Assembly (NCBI GenBank): GCA_013361745.1
Contig: JABFXM010000367.1
Span: 1-8,080, forward strand
Source of the DNA: Gemmatimonadaceae bacterium
Lineage (GTDB): Bacteria > Gemmatimonadota > Gemmatimonadetes > Gemmatimonadales > Gemmatimonadaceae
Length of the DNA: 8,080 nucleotides
Reading direction: 5' to 3'
Positions 7,601-8,080 of the stretch are shown here, piece after piece. Each line of letters opens with the position of its first letter. Position 1 is the stretch's first letter. The notes beneath the pieces were generated by a model. That model did not search any database. It worked only from the letters and a program-made list of their open reading frames with translations, and was not told the DNA's origin. A program made the position numbers and the translations under genes.

Positions 7601-8050
7601 GTTGACGTCCGCGAGGGCGACGCCGGTGGTCCAGCTGTCGCCTTCCGCGGCGATCCCCGCGGCCGCGGTGACATCGCGGAAATGAAAGTTTCCCTCGTTG
7701 AGAAAGAGCGAGGGACCCTCCTCGTTCGAGGTGAGAACGATCTCGGGCCGCCCGTCGCCGTTGAGATCCCCGATCGCGACGCCGCCGCCGTTGTAGTAGT
7801 TCCGATACGTGAAGACGTTCCGGTCGCTGCGATCGTGGACGCGGTTAGCGAACCGGACACCGGTCACCGCGGCTGGCAGTCGCTGGAAGAGCTGGTCGGC
7901 CGACGCGGGCGGGTCGACCGACTGGATCAGGTGGTCGGGGCTCGGCTCACGACCGGAGCAGGCAGCGACGATGCCGAGTACAGCGAGTGCGAGCTGACAC
8001 GGCAGGCGACGGGCGAACGAGCGAGGGAGGAGACGAGGACCGAAAGACAT
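4604..8050 (-). CDS. Giant FG-GAP/VCBS-repeat lipoprotein with ASPIC/UnbV domain (paralogue B)
   Basis: 1148 residues from the ATG at 8050. A GTG at 8068 is an in-frame alternative adding six residues; an in-frame TGA at 8080-8078 rules out anything longer. Neither start has a clear Shine-Dalgarno. The leader (Arg-rich to residue 15, hydrophobic 20-30) ends in IVAAC, a good lipobox with Cys31. Thirteen Ca2+ loops fall at residues 95, 148, 210, 281, 333, 415 and 509, then 687, 740, 799, 860, 911 and 1049. The ASPIC/UnbV domain lies at about 541-624 (HHYLRVRL, FGVGARV, RGFQSSVD, DFGLG, EWPDGR). Motifs shared with paralogue A include YYNGGGVA, STQAVF, TDWSW, NYAFRN, GGNEF, GEWMP, GNLGLN and RDEL. 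A role as a cell-surface binding or scaffold lipoprotein of a SusC-linked uptake system is inferred from family context; the ligand is unknown. Its 3' end faces the plug gene, with 26 bp between the two stop codons. Confidence 0.95.
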   Translation of the reverse strand: MSFGPRLLPRSFARRLPCQLALAVLGIVAACSGREPSPDHLIQSVDPPASADQLFQRLPAAVTGVRFANRVHDRSDRNVFTYRNYYNGGGVAIGDLNGDGRPEIVLTSNEEGPSLFLNEGNFHFRDVTAAAGIAAEGDSWTTGVALADVNGDGLLDIYICRAGPFPPARRANQLWINQGPDRDGVPVFKEMARSYGVADEGYSTQAVFLDYDHDGDLDLFLVNNSPRAVSSFGIRNTRDVRDPNGGAKLLRNDGGHFTDVSAAAGIHSPEIAFGLGVVVADFNRDGWPDIYVSNDFFERDYLYMNDRDGTFSEALDRQMPVLSYFSMGVDAADLDNDGWPDLYTTDMLPENEFRLKSMSTFESWEVYQTKVRNGFHHQLMRNMLQRNNHDGTFTDIGQMAGVSRTDWSWSALIADFDLDGRKDIFVSNGLAKDVTSQDYLAFLADGGTMRAATGAGRTRADFSRLIDAMTTTPIANYAFRNLGGMRFASVATPWGLATPSVSSGAAYGDLDGDGAPDLVVNNVNQEAFVYRNDARRIHPDHHYLRVRLDGDGGNRFGVGARVTAYAGADTLTEEESPVRGFQSSVDYVLDFGLGTHAVVDSVVVEWPDGRVGMLAKVASDQSIIVHQRDASARPPAPQPVATPTFTDVTATTAFDFVHHENDFVDFDREPLIPKMLSTEGPYLAVGDVNGDGLDDVFIGGAKEQPGKLLVQRRGGAFVSTDEAVFARDAISEDLGAVFFDADGDGHPDLYVVSGGNEFSDGAPALQDRLYLNDGHGHFRKTEGYLPAETESGSRVVAADYDGDGDVDLFVGGRVVPWRYGTDPKSMLLVNDGTGHFRDATAELAPELAHVGMVTDAVWRDVDGDGRPDLVVVGEWMPITVFRNIGGGRLERLAVRGLEKTEGWWNRIVATDVDGDGRVDFIVGNLGLNGRLQASQREPTTMLVKDFAGTGTVAQVLACYNNGVSYPIAMRDELAEVIPSLRSRFPRYADYARATMADLLTPAEREGAIEKRAFTFATSVVHNNGDGSFTVTPLPDEAQLAPVYGILAEDLDHDGHVDLLLAGNFEGFRPEIGRMASSEGLFLRGGSGGRFTPLPPRVSGFRVAGQARDIATLRTGQGRRIVVARNNDRPLIFRTTGAPRPLATSARPR
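5817..5840. repeat. 24-bp direct repeat shared with paralogue A (copy in B)
   Basis: Partner of 1917-1940, encoding the same FFDADGDG loop of the second propeller in paralogue B. Confidence 0.6.
6480..6502. repeat. 23-bp direct repeat shared with paralogue A (copy in B)
   Basis: This is the partner of the copy at 2580-2602, with the same orientation and the same encoded peptide (DLVVNNVN). Unequal exchange between the two would delete or duplicate one 3900-bp unit containing the plug gene. Confidence 0.6.
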
Positions 8051-8080
8051 GCGGTGGATGTCGGGCACGCACAGCCGTCA

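Overview
The window is GC-rich bacterial DNA, roughly two-thirds G+C by eye. It holds two very large Ca2+-loop beta-propeller lipoproteins, a SusC-type TonB plug domain and the start of a probable secreted carbohydrate-active protein. SusC-type plugs combined with high GC suggest Gemmatimonadota. A high-GC Bacteroidota/Rhodothermota relative is the main alternative. This is inferred from gene content, since no rRNA or other marker gene is present.

Layout, left to right. (1) Positions 1-686, minus strand, open at the left edge: the first 228 codons of a probable exported protein with a starch-binding-like beta-sandwich. (2) 683-4129, minus: a 1148-residue FG-GAP/VCBS and ASPIC/UnbV protein (paralogue A), whose stop overlaps the start of gene 1 by four bases (ATGA). 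(3) 4128-4577, plus: a 149-residue predicted lipoprotein that is essentially only a TonB-receptor plug. (4) 4604-8050, minus: a second FG-GAP/VCBS and ASPIC/UnbV protein (paralogue B), colinear with A. Coding density is nearly complete. The only gaps are 26 bp at 4578-4603 and, if A starts at its internal ATG, 109 bp at 4019-4127. No RNA genes, CRISPR arrays, insertion sequences or tRNAs were seen.

The two giant proteins share one architecture: a lipoprotein signal, a first set of seven Ca2+ loops, an ASPIC/UnbV domain, then a second set of six Ca2+ loops. In Bacteroidota-like genomes, proteins of this type commonly sit near SusC/SusD nutrient-uptake genes and glycoside hydrolases. The likely picture is a cell-surface glycan or oligosaccharide acquisition locus. 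The two giants would act as surface binding or scaffold lipoproteins, the small plug lipoprotein as an accessory of a TonB-dependent transporter encoded elsewhere, and gene 1 as a carbohydrate-binding or hydrolysing protein.

The most unusual points are the barrel-less plug lipoprotein and its position. It is antisense and fills almost the whole gap between two same-strand paralogues, so transcription of B reading on toward A would run antisense through it.
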